DNA of 7,575 nucleotides from positions 1 through 7,575 of the forward strand of contig CAKQXY010000081.1 of assembly GCA_934292725.1 (NCBI GenBank), read 5' to 3'. Shown here in pieces: positions 1 through 5,603 of the stretch. The stretch's first letter is position 1. The number at the start of each line of letters is the position of its first letter. The position numbers were made by a program, and so were the translations under genes. Source of the stretch: an uncultured Lachnospiraceae bacterium (GTDB lineage Bacteria > Bacillota > Clostridia > Lachnospirales > Lachnospiraceae). The notes beneath the pieces were generated by a model. It did not search any database, was not told the DNA's origin, and saw only the letters and a list, made by a program, of their open reading frames with translations.

Positions 1-1
1 A

Positions 2-74
2 TGGAACCTATAGGGCTCGAACCTATGACCCTCTGCTTGTAAGGCAGATGCTCTCCCAGCTGAGCTAAGATTCC
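2..74 (-). tRNA. tRNA-Val (anticodon UAC)
   Basis: Read on the minus strand this is a complete 73-nt cloverleaf. The acceptor stem GGAATCT pairs with AGGTTCC (one G-U pair), the D arm is GCTC/GAGC, and the anticodon loop CTTACAA gives anticodon TAC (plus-strand 39-41), which reads valine GUA codons. The T arm ATAGG-TTCGAGC-CCTAT is perfect and the discriminator base is A. The base after the discriminator is T, so no 3' CCA is encoded and it must be added by tRNA nucleotidyltransferase. The gene is complete but touches the window edge, so further tRNAs may follow it beyond the left end. A strong promoter lies upstream at 111-139. Confidence 0.97.
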
Positions 75-86
75 ATTCTTCGTCCG

Positions 87-104
87 TGTCAGGCCGACCT
101 GACA
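87..104 (-). other. Perfect hairpin in the 5' leader of pre-tRNA-Val
   Basis: TGTCAGG and CCTGACA form a perfect 7-bp stem around a 4-nt loop. It lies between the predicted transcription start (about 103-105) and the mature tRNA 5' end at 74. The primary transcript would therefore begin almost exactly with this hairpin, 12 nt ahead of the RNase P cleavage point. A role in leader stability or 5' processing is inference. There is no U-run after it, so it is not an intrinsic terminator. Confidence 0.6.
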
Positions 105-110
105 GAAACT

Positions 111-139
111 ATCATACATCAAATTGTATTAATTGTCAA
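111..139 (-). promoter_or_regulatory. Sigma-70/SigA promoter of tRNA-Val
   Basis: On the minus strand a perfect -35 box TTGACA (134-139) is followed after exactly 17 nt by TATGAT (111-116), which matches 5 of 6 positions of the -10 consensus. Transcription should start near 103-105, leaving a leader of about 30 nt. An A/T-tract region directly upstream of the -35 box may act as an UP element. Confidence 0.88.
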
Positions 140-140
140 C

Positions 141-190
141 AATTTTTTTAATTATTTTAAAAATTTTTAAAAAGAAATTTTTTTCCCTAT
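141..190. promoter_or_regulatory. AT-rich spacer between divergent tRNA promoters
   Basis: This spacer lies between the two perfect TTGACA boxes and is made almost only of A and T runs, with a single G and a few C bases. Alternating A-tracts and T-tracts directly upstream of -35 boxes are typical of UP elements bound by the alpha C-terminal domains of RNA polymerase. Here one spacer could serve both tRNA promoters. The composition is seen directly; the function is inferred. Confidence 0.45.
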
Positions 191-195
191 AAAGC

Positions 196-224
196 TTGAC
201 AAAACAGATGATATGATGCATAAT
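196..224 (+). promoter_or_regulatory. Sigma-70/SigA promoter of tRNA-Pro
   Basis: A perfect -35 box TTGACA (196-201), a 17-nt spacer and CATAAT (219-224, 5 of 6 matches) precede tRNA-Pro. The expected start site is near G231, leaving a leader of only about 5 nt before the mature tRNA at 236. Confidence 0.9.
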
Positions 225-235
225 AAGTAAGTCAA

Positions 236-309
<74 letters not shown>

Positions 310-324
310 CTCCTTGGCAGGGGC

Positions 325-363
325 AAGGCCGGAAGCTTTGATAGTTTCCGGTCTTTTCTTTTT
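325..363 (+). terminator. Intrinsic terminator of tRNA-Pro
   Basis: AAGGCCGGAA (325-334) pairs with TTCCGGTCTT (346-355) in a 10-bp stem containing one G-U pair, with an 11-nt loop. It is followed by a T-rich tract (TTTTCTTTTT, 354-363). It begins 16 nt after the mature tRNA end. Confidence 0.88.
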
Positions 364-548
364 ATCCCTGTTTATTCTTGTGGATGATCGTCATGAACCG
401 GTTATATAGATAATATCCTGTCCAACAAAAGAAATGCAATATGAATCAATTCAAGTCACCAGTCGCTTACCAATAGATGGTTTTATTTCTTTTAATACAC
501 ACAAATCCACAAAACTGTCACATATGTACGATTCATACTTCAAAACAG
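364..548. other. Intergenic stretch without recognised features
   Basis: Between the tRNA-Pro terminator and the hairpin at 549 I see no gene, repeat or RNA structure that I can support. A short open frame crosses this area, but it has no ribosome binding site, no recognisable protein motif, and runs into the terminator hairpin and the end of the ATPase gene. Confidence 0.5.
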
Positions 549-602
549 AAAAAGTACTTCTATTTTCTAAAATCCATGTATAGAAAAATAGAAGTACTTT
601 TT
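549..602. terminator. Long bidirectional hairpin terminator after the ATPase gene
   Basis: The arm AAAAAGTACTTCTATTTT (549-566) is the exact reverse complement of 585-602, an 18-bp perfect stem. CTA/TAG extends it by 3 bp across a one-base bulge, and the loop is 11 nt (570-580). Each strand ends the stem with a run of five T, so it can terminate in both directions. It begins 16 nt after the ATPase stop codon on the minus strand and should end the metal-ATPase operon. Confidence 0.85.
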
Positions 603-617
603 GTAGGATTGTTTTAT

Positions 618-2690
618 TTACAAGATATCCTGCATACTCTTCAAACCAATCATCAATGTTGATGTGTTATGCAGCAATGCAGATGTTGCCGGCTGTAAAA
701 TACCTGCCACACCAAGTAAGATCAGGCCTGTATTGAAGCTGACAATAAATCGGTAATTCTTATGAATACGTTTCATCAGGCCATTACTGATCAGCTTCAA
801 TGTAACAAGCTCATTCAGACTATCTGCACCAACAGTGATATCCGCAATCTCACGGGCAATTTCCGCACCATCACTGATAGCGATACCGATATCAGCTGCT
901 GATAATGCCGGTGAATCATTGATGCCGTCACCGATCATAATGACCTTTCGTCCGGCTTTCTTCTCTGCCTCAACAAAAGATGCTTTATCCTCAGGCAGCA
1001 CTTCCGAATAATATTCATCAACGCCAACCCTTGATGCAATCGCTTTGGCTGTACGATCACTGTCTCCGGTCATCATAACAACTTTAGAAATACCTGCTTC
1101 CTTCAGCTCGCGGACAACATTGGCTGCTTCTTCACGAAGAGGGTCTTCAATACAGATTACTGCAGCCAGTTCATAGTCAATGGCCATAAACAGATGGGAG
1201 CATTCAGACGGCAGCTTCTCAAAAGCTTCCATCATACCGTCAGGTACGGCACATTTCTCATCTTCGAATACAAAGTGATAACTTCCGATGACAACCTTCT
1301 TGTCATTGATCTTTGAAGAAATGCCATGGGCAACAATATATTCAACCTTCGAATGAAGCTCCTCATGTACCAAATGTCTCTCCACAGCGGCCTGTACAAC
1401 TGCTTTGGCCATAGAATGAGGAAAATGTTCTTCCAGGCAGGCTGCAATACGAAGGAGTTCGTTTTCACTCATACCGTTAAAGGCAACCACCTGTTTCACG
1501 GTCGGCTGAGCCTTCGTAAGGGTACCTGTCTTATCAAAGACGATGGTGTCTGCTTCTGCCATGGCTTCAAGATATCTTCCGCCTTTGACAGTGACATGGT
1601 AATTGCTGGCTTCACGGATCGCTGACAGAACTGAAATCGGCATAGCTAACTTCAGAGCACAAGAGAAATCAACCATCAATACAGAAATAGCTTTTGTCAC
1701 ATTTCTGGTCAAAAGATAAGTGATGCCTGTGCCAAGCAATGTATATGGTACAAGTCTGTCCGCAAGATGTTCTGCCTTGCTTTCAAGCCCTGACTTCAGT
1801 TTCTCTGACTCTTCAATCATGGTAACGATCTTGTCAAACTTGCTGGAACCGTTTGTCTCTTTGACACGAATGGTCAATTCACCTTCTTCAACAACTGTTC
1901 CTGCATAAACAGTACTTTCCACGTACTTGCGCACAGGTTCAGATTCACCTGTCAGAGAAGCCTGATTAACCATTGCCTCACCCTCTGCAACAGCACCGTC
2001 AAACGGAATCATATTGCCCATATGTACACGAACCAGATCGCCTGTACGAACCTCTGTTGTAGGTACCAGCATCTCCTGTCCATCATTGCACAGCCATACT
2101 CTGCTGATATTCAGTGACATGCTTCTGGCCAGATCATCGACGGATTTCTTATGGGTCCACTCTTCAAGAATTTCACCGATACCAAGCAGGAACATAACAG
2201 AACCGGCTGTACTGATATCGCCTCTGAACATAGAAACACCGATTGCCGTTGCATCAAGAACAGGAACTTCAATCTTACGCTGAAGCAGTGTATGAATACC
2301 CTGATAGATATATTTGATAGATTTCACACCTGTGATCACTGTTCTGACAGGCATCGGCAGAAACAGTTTGTTGCCATAGTGAACAACAACCTTTGTCACA
2401 AGTTTATCCCAATATTCGCGGTTGGTTGCTCTGCCGGAATTCTGTCTGTATACATCCGGAACATCAACCTTCTCATAATGAAAACTTCTCAAAAGCGCAA
2501 TGACAGCTGCTCTGTCACCTGTATAACAGATGGTCGCATCCTGTGTACGTTCCTGAACCTTGGAAGAAGTAATCATCTCCTGAGAATTCAAATAATACTG
2601 TAAAGTATCCGCTTCCTCAAAAGTCATTCTCTTCTGGCAGAAATGAACACGGATTCTTCCCTTTATCTCATGTTTTACAACAAATTTCAT
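618..2690 (-). CDS. P1B-type heavy-metal-translocating ATPase with a Ser-Cys-Ala membrane motif
   Basis: This is a 690-aa ATP-driven metal cation pump of the inner membrane, probably an exporter. Residues 1-75 form a degenerate HMA-like domain (HEIKGRIRVHF) without the CxxC metal site. Membrane helices follow, then the actuator motif SLTGES (245-250), the phosphorylation motif DKTGTLT (386-392), TGD (541-543) and the hinge GDGINDSP (587-594). The core membrane motif is S343-C344-A345-L-K347 instead of Cys-Pro-Cys, with Pro at 351. The family HP dipeptide of the nucleotide-binding domain reads His425-Ser426. The last helices contain FN (652-653) and LHNTS (673-677), as I recall for CtpC-like pumps. 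The gene starts 5 nt after the upstream small gene, and its likely ribosome site (GAGGCGG, 2701-2707) lies in that gene's last codons, suggesting translational coupling. The metal is not determinable here; Mn, Zn or Fe are candidates. Confidence 0.93.
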   Translation of the reverse strand: MKFVVKHEIKGRIRVHFCQKRMTFEEADTLQYYLNSQEMITSSKVQERTQDATICYTGDRAAVIALLRSFHYEKVDVPDVYRQNSGRATNREYWDKLVTKVVVHYGNKLFLPMPVRTVITGVKSIKYIYQGIHTLLQRKIEVPVLDATAIGVSMFRGDISTAGSVMFLLGIGEILEEWTHKKSVDDLARSMSLNISRVWLCNDGQEMLVPTTEVRTGDLVRVHMGNMIPFDGAVAEGEAMVNQASLTGESEPVRKYVESTVYAGTVVEEGELTIRVKETNGSSKFDKIVTMIEESEKLKSGLESKAEHLADRLVPYTLLGTGITYLLTRNVTKAISVLMVDFSCALKLAMPISVLSAIREASNYHVTVKGGRYLEAMAEADTIVFDKTGTLTKAQPTVKQVVAFNGMSENELLRIAACLEEHFPHSMAKAVVQAAVERHLVHEELHSKVEYIVAHGISSKINDKKVVIGSYHFVFEDEKCAVPDGMMEAFEKLPSECSHLFMAIDYELAAVICIEDPLREEAANVVRELKEAGISKVVMMTGDSDRTAKAIASRVGVDEYYSEVLPEDKASFVEAEKKAGRKVIMIGDGINDSPALSAADIGIAISDGAEIAREIADITVGADSLNELVTLKLISNGLMKRIHKNYRFIVSFNTGLILLGVAGILQPATSALLHNTSTLMIGLKSMQDIL

Positions 2691-2695
2691 GCGAA

Positions 2696-3031
2696 TTATT
2701 CCGCCTCGTTTTCCTCAGCTGCTGTTTCAGCCTCTTCTGCTTCAGCTGCTGTTTCTACATCTTCAACATCTGTATATTCTTCTGCATCCTTTGCAGCTCT
2801 GTCTTCATTGATCTGCTGTGCTTCTGCATAGATATCTTCAGCATTCTCCTGGATTGTTGTAGCAGTCTTTAATACGCATTCCTTTGCACGTAAAACGGCT
2901 GCTGTACAGTTTGTGTAAAGCTTCTTGGCATCTTTGCTTGAAAGCAGTTTAATACCTGCTGTTCCGAATAAAATACCTGCTGCAAAAACTCCTGTGTCTT
3001 TCTTATTAATCTTCTTAAAGCATTTTAACAT
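2696..3031 (-). CDS. Small single-pass membrane protein with an acidic tail, partner of the metal ATPase
   Basis: This 111-aa protein has a short basic N-terminus, one glycine/alanine-rich membrane segment (about 13-31, GVFAAGILFGTAGIKLL), a long predicted amphipathic helix (about 33-80) and an acidic tail. In residues 76-111, 17 of 36 are Asp or Glu. Cysteines occur at 4, 42 and 52 and there is no His. It resembles what I recall as the DUF6110 family, usually found next to metal ATPases. The layout also parallels mycobacterial PacL1 (DUF1490), a membrane scaffold and metal-binding partner of CtpC. The start is supported by AGGAGG (3040-3045), 8 nt before ATG. It is the first gene of the operon with the ATPase, 5 nt apart. 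A metallochaperone or pump-stabilising role is inference; homology to PacL1 is not shown. Confidence 0.85.
   Translation of the reverse strand: MLKCFKKINKKDTGVFAAGILFGTAGIKLLSSKDAKKLYTNCTAAVLRAKECVLKTATTIQENAEDIYAEAQQINEDRAAKDAEEYTDVEDVETAAEAEEAETAAEENEAE
2715..2755 (-). repeat. Short direct repeat in the acidic tail
   Basis: The 14-mer TCAGCTGCTGTTTC occurs at 2715-2728 and 2742-2755, 27 bp (9 codons) apart. It encodes the repeated peptide ETAAE. This suggests the Ala/Glu tail grew by internal duplication and may vary in length between strains. Confidence 0.6.
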
Positions 3032-3057
3032 GATATCATCCTCCTGATTTTGTTTGT

Positions 3058-3075
3058 CATCGATAAAACATCGAT
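3058..3075 (-). promoter_or_regulatory. CATCGAT repeat / small hairpin in the leader of the ATPase operon
   Basis: CATCGAT occurs twice (3058-3064 and 3069-3075) separated by AAAA, an 11-bp period. Because ATCGAT is self-complementary the element is also an inverted repeat, and the mRNA could form a 6-bp stem with a 5-nt loop about 13 nt upstream of the AGGAGG ribosome site. It could be an operator with one-turn spacing or an mRNA leader hairpin. Neither is proved. Confidence 0.4.
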
Positions 3076-3092
3076 TTTTAGGTTTATATTAC

Positions 3093-3121
3093 ATATTACA
3101 TATTTCTGCTCTGCTTGTCCA
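3093..3121 (-). promoter_or_regulatory. Candidate promoter of the small-protein/ATPase operon
   Basis: On the minus strand TGGACA (3116-3121, 5 of 6 matches to -35) is followed after 17 nt by TAATAT (3093-3098, a weaker -10). Transcription would start near 3086, giving a leader of about 55 nt. The -10 region lies in three near-identical 7-mers (ATATTAC, ATATTAC, ATATTTC on the plus strand, 3086-3106), so the exact -10 box is ambiguous. Confidence 0.5.
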
Positions 3122-3122
3122 G

Positions 3123-3145
3123 TATTTGAAAAATTTTTTCAAATA
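3123..3145. promoter_or_regulatory. AT-rich 23-bp palindrome just upstream of the -35 box
   Basis: TATTTGAAAAA (3123-3133) and TTTTTCAAATA (3135-3145) are perfect inverted repeats around one central T. The element lies between the response regulator stop and the -35 box at 3116-3121, where an activator or UP element would act. Its TGAA-N7-TTCA core resembles ArsR/SmtB-family metal operators, which usually have N6 spacing. It could also be a weak terminator for the response regulator gene, but it lacks a GC stem and a separate T-run. Confidence 0.45.
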
Positions 3146-3162
3146 TGAAGAGTTACATATTA

Positions 3163-3864
3163 CTAATCGCTGTTCATTCGATATCCTACACCCAATTCAT
3201 TTGTAATATATGTTGCCTCCCCGGGTTTTACACCGAATTTCTTGCGGATATTGGCCATGTTTACCTGAAGTTTCTTGACGCTTCCTTCATCAGGGTACCC
3301 CCAGACACCTTTGATAATCGCCGAATAGGTCATCATCTTGCCGCAATGTTCAGAAAGCAGTGCCACAATATTGTATTCGGTCTGGGTGAGTTTGATCTCT
3401 TTCCCTTTTATAAAGATCTGTCTGGCATCATACAGGATCTCCAGATCCTGCACCATAAACTTGCCGCCCGGAAGCTTGCCGGATTCTGCACTGTGGGAAT
3501 AGTTGCGAAGGGTTGAGCGGATTCTGGCCAGAAGCTCTGCTGCACCAAACGGCTTTGTAACATAATCATTGGCACCGGCATCCAGCGCCAGTACTTTGTC
3601 TTTTTCATTGGTTCTGGCAGAAAGTACAATAATCGGTGTCAGAGAATCCTTTCTGACATCTTCAAGAAATGTCATGCCGTCCATATCCGGAAGGCCGAGA
3701 TCCAGAAGCACCAGATCCGGACAATACGACACAAATAATGTTTTGGCCAGGGCACATGTTCCGGCCTGAATCACCTGATAACCGGAGGATTCCAGCATCG
3801 TCATGATCAGCGTACTGATATTATGTTCATCTTCTACCAGAAGTATTTTATATTTATTATTCAC
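3163..3864 (-). CDS. OmpR/PhoB-family response regulator, KdpE-like
   Basis: This 233-aa two-component response regulator is a cytoplasmic DNA-binding protein. The receiver domain (about 5-120) has the acidic pair E11-D12, the phospho-acceptor D55 (LVLLDLGLPD), switch residue S82 and K104 (TKPF). A winged-helix DNA-binding domain of OmpR type fills about 130-233 (LTQTEYNIVALL through GVGYRM). The start is GTG at 3862-3864, overlapping the kinase stop by 8 nt, with GAGGAG and AAGGA in the kinase 3' end serving as ribosome site. The overlap shows it is the cognate partner of the kinase. KdpE proteins normally switch on the KdpFABC potassium pump, but no kdp structural gene is present here. The target could instead be the metal-ATPase operon that starts 131 nt downstream; that is inference. 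Confidence 0.93.
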   Translation of the reverse strand: MNNKYKILLVEDEHNISTLIMTMLESSGYQVIQAGTCALAKTLFVSYCPDLVLLDLGLPDMDGMTFLEDVRKDSLTPIIVLSARTNEKDKVLALDAGANDYVTKPFGAAELLARIRSTLRNYSHSAESGKLPGGKFMVQDLEILYDARQIFIKGKEIKLTQTEYNIVALLSEHCGKMMTYSAIIKGVWGYPDEGSVKKLQVNMANIRKKFGVKPGEATYITNELGVGYRMNSD

Positions 3865-4933
3865 TTTCCTTCATCTCCTCTATATTAAGCGAAAATCTGA
3901 AAACAGCACCGCCGGCAGGATTGTTTTCAGCTGTGATGGCGCCGTCATGAGCTTTAACAATTGTCTGGCAAACGGAAAGACCGATACCGGAATTATGTTT
4001 CTTACTGTCTGAAGAAGGCATTTTCCCTTCAAACAGATGATAGCTTCCGTTAAAAATACCGTTCAGGTGTTCTTTTTCTATCCCGCATCCGTTGTCACTG
4101 ACCTCAAACACAACCTGCTTTCCCAGTACAAAGACCTTTAAAACAAGCTTTGTCATGCCTTCTGCATGCAGGACTGCATTCTCCAGAAGATTAAAAATCA
4201 CCTGTTCGATCAGGATCGCATCCATTGGGATCACAACAATATCCTCCGGAAGTTCCAGACAGACCTCCTGCTGAGGGTACCGCTTGTGAAACTTGAGCAT
4301 CACCGAATCAATCAGTTCATCAAGCACTGTAGGCGTCTTAATGATTTTGATCCGCCCCTCATCGATTCTTGTAATAGACAAAAGGTTCTCCACCATGCGC
4401 ATCAGCCAGTCAGAATCTTCCTGAATACCTTTCAAAATCTTCTTTTGCTGCTCTTTTGTATAGTTTTCGCCACTTTCCAACAACGTAGTACTGGCACCGT
4501 AAATGGTGGTCAACGGTGTTCTTATGTCATGGGAAACTGCCCGGAGCAGATTCGCCCGCATCCGTTCTTTTTCACTCTCGGCTTTGATAGCTTCATGTGC
4601 CTTCACCTGCGTTGTCAGCATGCCGGTCAGCACGGCGATCGCCATCATCACAATCGCAGATATCAGATTGCCCGGAAGCATAAAATCCAGTGCATAAAAA
4701 GGATACGTATACGCATAGTTGACAGCCAGTGTTCCAACAAGTGCCGATATAATACCACATATGTAGCCGTCGGTTAAGATCGAAGTGAGAAACACAGCAA
4801 AAATAAAAATAGCGGTAATGTGTTCATGCACACCTGTTTTCTGCAAAATAATGCTGCTGCCAGATGCAACCAGAAAAACCACCGCCATTATTAAAATATT
4901 TTTCCATATATGATGACGTTTCTTTTTCTTCAT
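3857..4933 (-). CDS. Short KdpD-like sensor histidine kinase (DUF4118 + HisKA + HATPase)
   Basis: This 358-aa membrane sensor kinase has four predicted membrane helices between about 12 and 108. They match the DUF4118 membrane domain of KdpD (NYAYTYPF near 72-79). A dimerisation and phospho-acceptor domain follows with H135 in AVSHDIRTPLTT. The ATPase domain has the N box (NLLENAVLHA, about 248-257), G1 (DNGCGIE) and G2 (GIGLSV). Full-length KdpD is about 900 aa. This protein lacks the N-terminal KdpD and USP domains and any GAF domain, starting directly with the membrane part. A good ribosome site (AAGGAG, 4940-4945) sits 6 nt before ATG. The signal could be K+, turgor or an envelope or metal cue and cannot be read from the sequence. 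It is translationally coupled to the regulator downstream. Confidence 0.92.
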   Translation of the reverse strand: MKKKKRHHIWKNILIMAVVFLVASGSSIILQKTGVHEHITAIFIFAVFLTSILTDGYICGIISALVGTLAVNYAYTYPFYALDFMLPGNLISAIVMMAIAVLTGMLTTQVKAHEAIKAESEKERMRANLLRAVSHDIRTPLTTIYGASTTLLESGENYTKEQQKKILKGIQEDSDWLMRMVENLLSITRIDEGRIKIIKTPTVLDELIDSVMLKFHKRYPQQEVCLELPEDIVVIPMDAILIEQVIFNLLENAVLHAEGMTKLVLKVFVLGKQVVFEVSDNGCGIEKEHLNGIFNGSYHLFEGKMPSSDSKKHNSGIGLSVCQTIVKAHDGAITAENNPAGGAVFRFSLNIEEMKESE

Positions 4934-4953
4934 GGCAAACTCCTTTTACCGCT

Positions 4954-4962
4954 ATTTTATCA
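4954..4962 (-). promoter_or_regulatory. Possible extended -10 promoter for the kinase/regulator pair
   Basis: On the minus strand TGATAAAAT (4954-4962) is an extended -10 element with a 5-of-6 hexamer. No good -35 box is present at 16-18 nt. It lies in the 54-nt gap between the PAP2 stop and the kinase start, where no terminator is visible, so read-through from the PAP2 gene is equally possible. Confidence 0.35.
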
Positions 4963-4987
4963 TATTCATATTAAAGATACAGCAAAA

Positions 4988-5521
4988 TCAAATAATCTGC
5001 TTCATTTTCCTTTTTTTCATTATATAACAAACTATTTTGGCTCCGACAAATCCTGAAAAAATTCCAATCAAAGCTCCGCCAAGAATATCTGTCGGATAAT
5101 GCACATACAAATACATTCTTGAAAAGGCAATCAAAATTCCAAGTACTATCGCAGCCTTCCAAATTTTTTTGTCTCCTGAAAAGTATAGCGCTGCCACAGC
5201 AGTAAAAGAAGCTGCTGTATGCCCAGAAGGAAATGAATAGTCCGTCGGATGTGAAATCAAAAGCTGTATGGCCGTGTTCACATCACAGGGCCTTGTGCGA
5301 GCCACAAGATTTTTTAAGAGGCCATTACATACAATCACATCAATGCAAAGCCCGACTAACATGGCCAGTCCATATTTTCTCATTTTTGGTAGTATAAGTA
5401 ATAGGATTGTTAAAAAAATCCATATAATTCCCGCATCCCCCAGCTTTGTGATGCCTATAAAAAAATGATCGCCGACTGTTGTGTGCAGGTTTTGTATCAT
5501 ATCAAGAATCTTAATTTCCAT
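4988..5521 (-). CDS. PAP2-family membrane phosphatase (lipid or undecaprenyl-pyrophosphate phosphatase type)
   Basis: This 177-aa integral membrane protein has all three signature motifs of the acid phosphatase/PAP2 superfamily. They are KNLVARTRP (K70-x6-R77-P78), FPSGH (P98-S99-G100-H101) and SRMYLYVHYPTD (S134-R135-x5-H141-x3-D145). About five to six hydrophobic segments surround them, and the length suits single-domain BcrC/PgpB-type enzymes. Such proteins dephosphorylate lipid phosphates or undecaprenyl pyrophosphate at the outer membrane face. Which substrate applies here is unknown. ATG at 5521 is preceded by AAAGGAG (5531-5537) with 9-nt spacing. The gene is divergent from the permease (82-nt gap) and lies 54 nt upstream of the kinase in the same direction, so envelope stress sensing and lipid recycling could be co-expressed. 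That link is inference. Confidence 0.93.
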   Translation of the reverse strand: MEIKILDMIQNLHTTVGDHFFIGITKLGDAGIIWIFLTILLLILPKMRKYGLAMLVGLCIDVIVCNGLLKNLVARTRPCDVNTAIQLLISHPTDYSFPSGHTAASFTAVAALYFSGDKKIWKAAIVLGILIAFSRMYLYVHYPTDILGGALIGIFSGFVGAKIVCYIMKKRKMKQII

Positions 5522-5539
5522 TACACATTTCTCCTTTAT

Positions 5540-5568
5540 TTGTTTTTCTATTCATTTTATGATATACT
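5540..5568 (+). promoter_or_regulatory. Extended -10 promoter of the permease gene
   Basis: TTGTTT (5540-5545), a 17-nt spacer ending in TGA, then TATACT (5563-5568) gives an extended -10 promoter pointing to the permease, with a start near 5575. It sits in the 82-bp spacer shared with the divergent PAP2 gene. The PAP2 promoter must overlap it, but I cannot pick a convincing -35/-10 pair for that direction. Confidence 0.6.
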
Positions 5569-5603
5569 TGCTTTGATTACTTTACTGAAAAGGATTGAAG
5601 CAT

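Noticed and set aside
477..662. 61-aa plus-strand open frame
   Set aside because: It runs through the terminator hairpin into the antisense of the ATPase 3' end, has no ribosome site and shows no protein motif.
2151..2603. 150-aa plus-strand open frame
   Set aside because: It is antisense to the ATPase reading frame, whose conserved motifs show that the minus strand is the coding strand.
3123..3145. Palindrome considered as the intrinsic terminator of the response regulator gene
   Set aside because: The stem is almost entirely A-T, with no GC core and no separate T-run after it, so termination would be weak. A regulatory or UP-element role fits its position better.
4166..4777. 203-aa plus-strand open frame rich in His and Arg
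   Set aside because: It is antisense to the kinase gene, and its composition is what the complement of that frame produces. There is no start signal or family motif.
5595..5603. In-frame TTG start three codons before the permease ATG
   Set aside because: The AAAAGGA ribosome site directly abuts the TTG but has good 9-nt spacing to the ATG at 5604.
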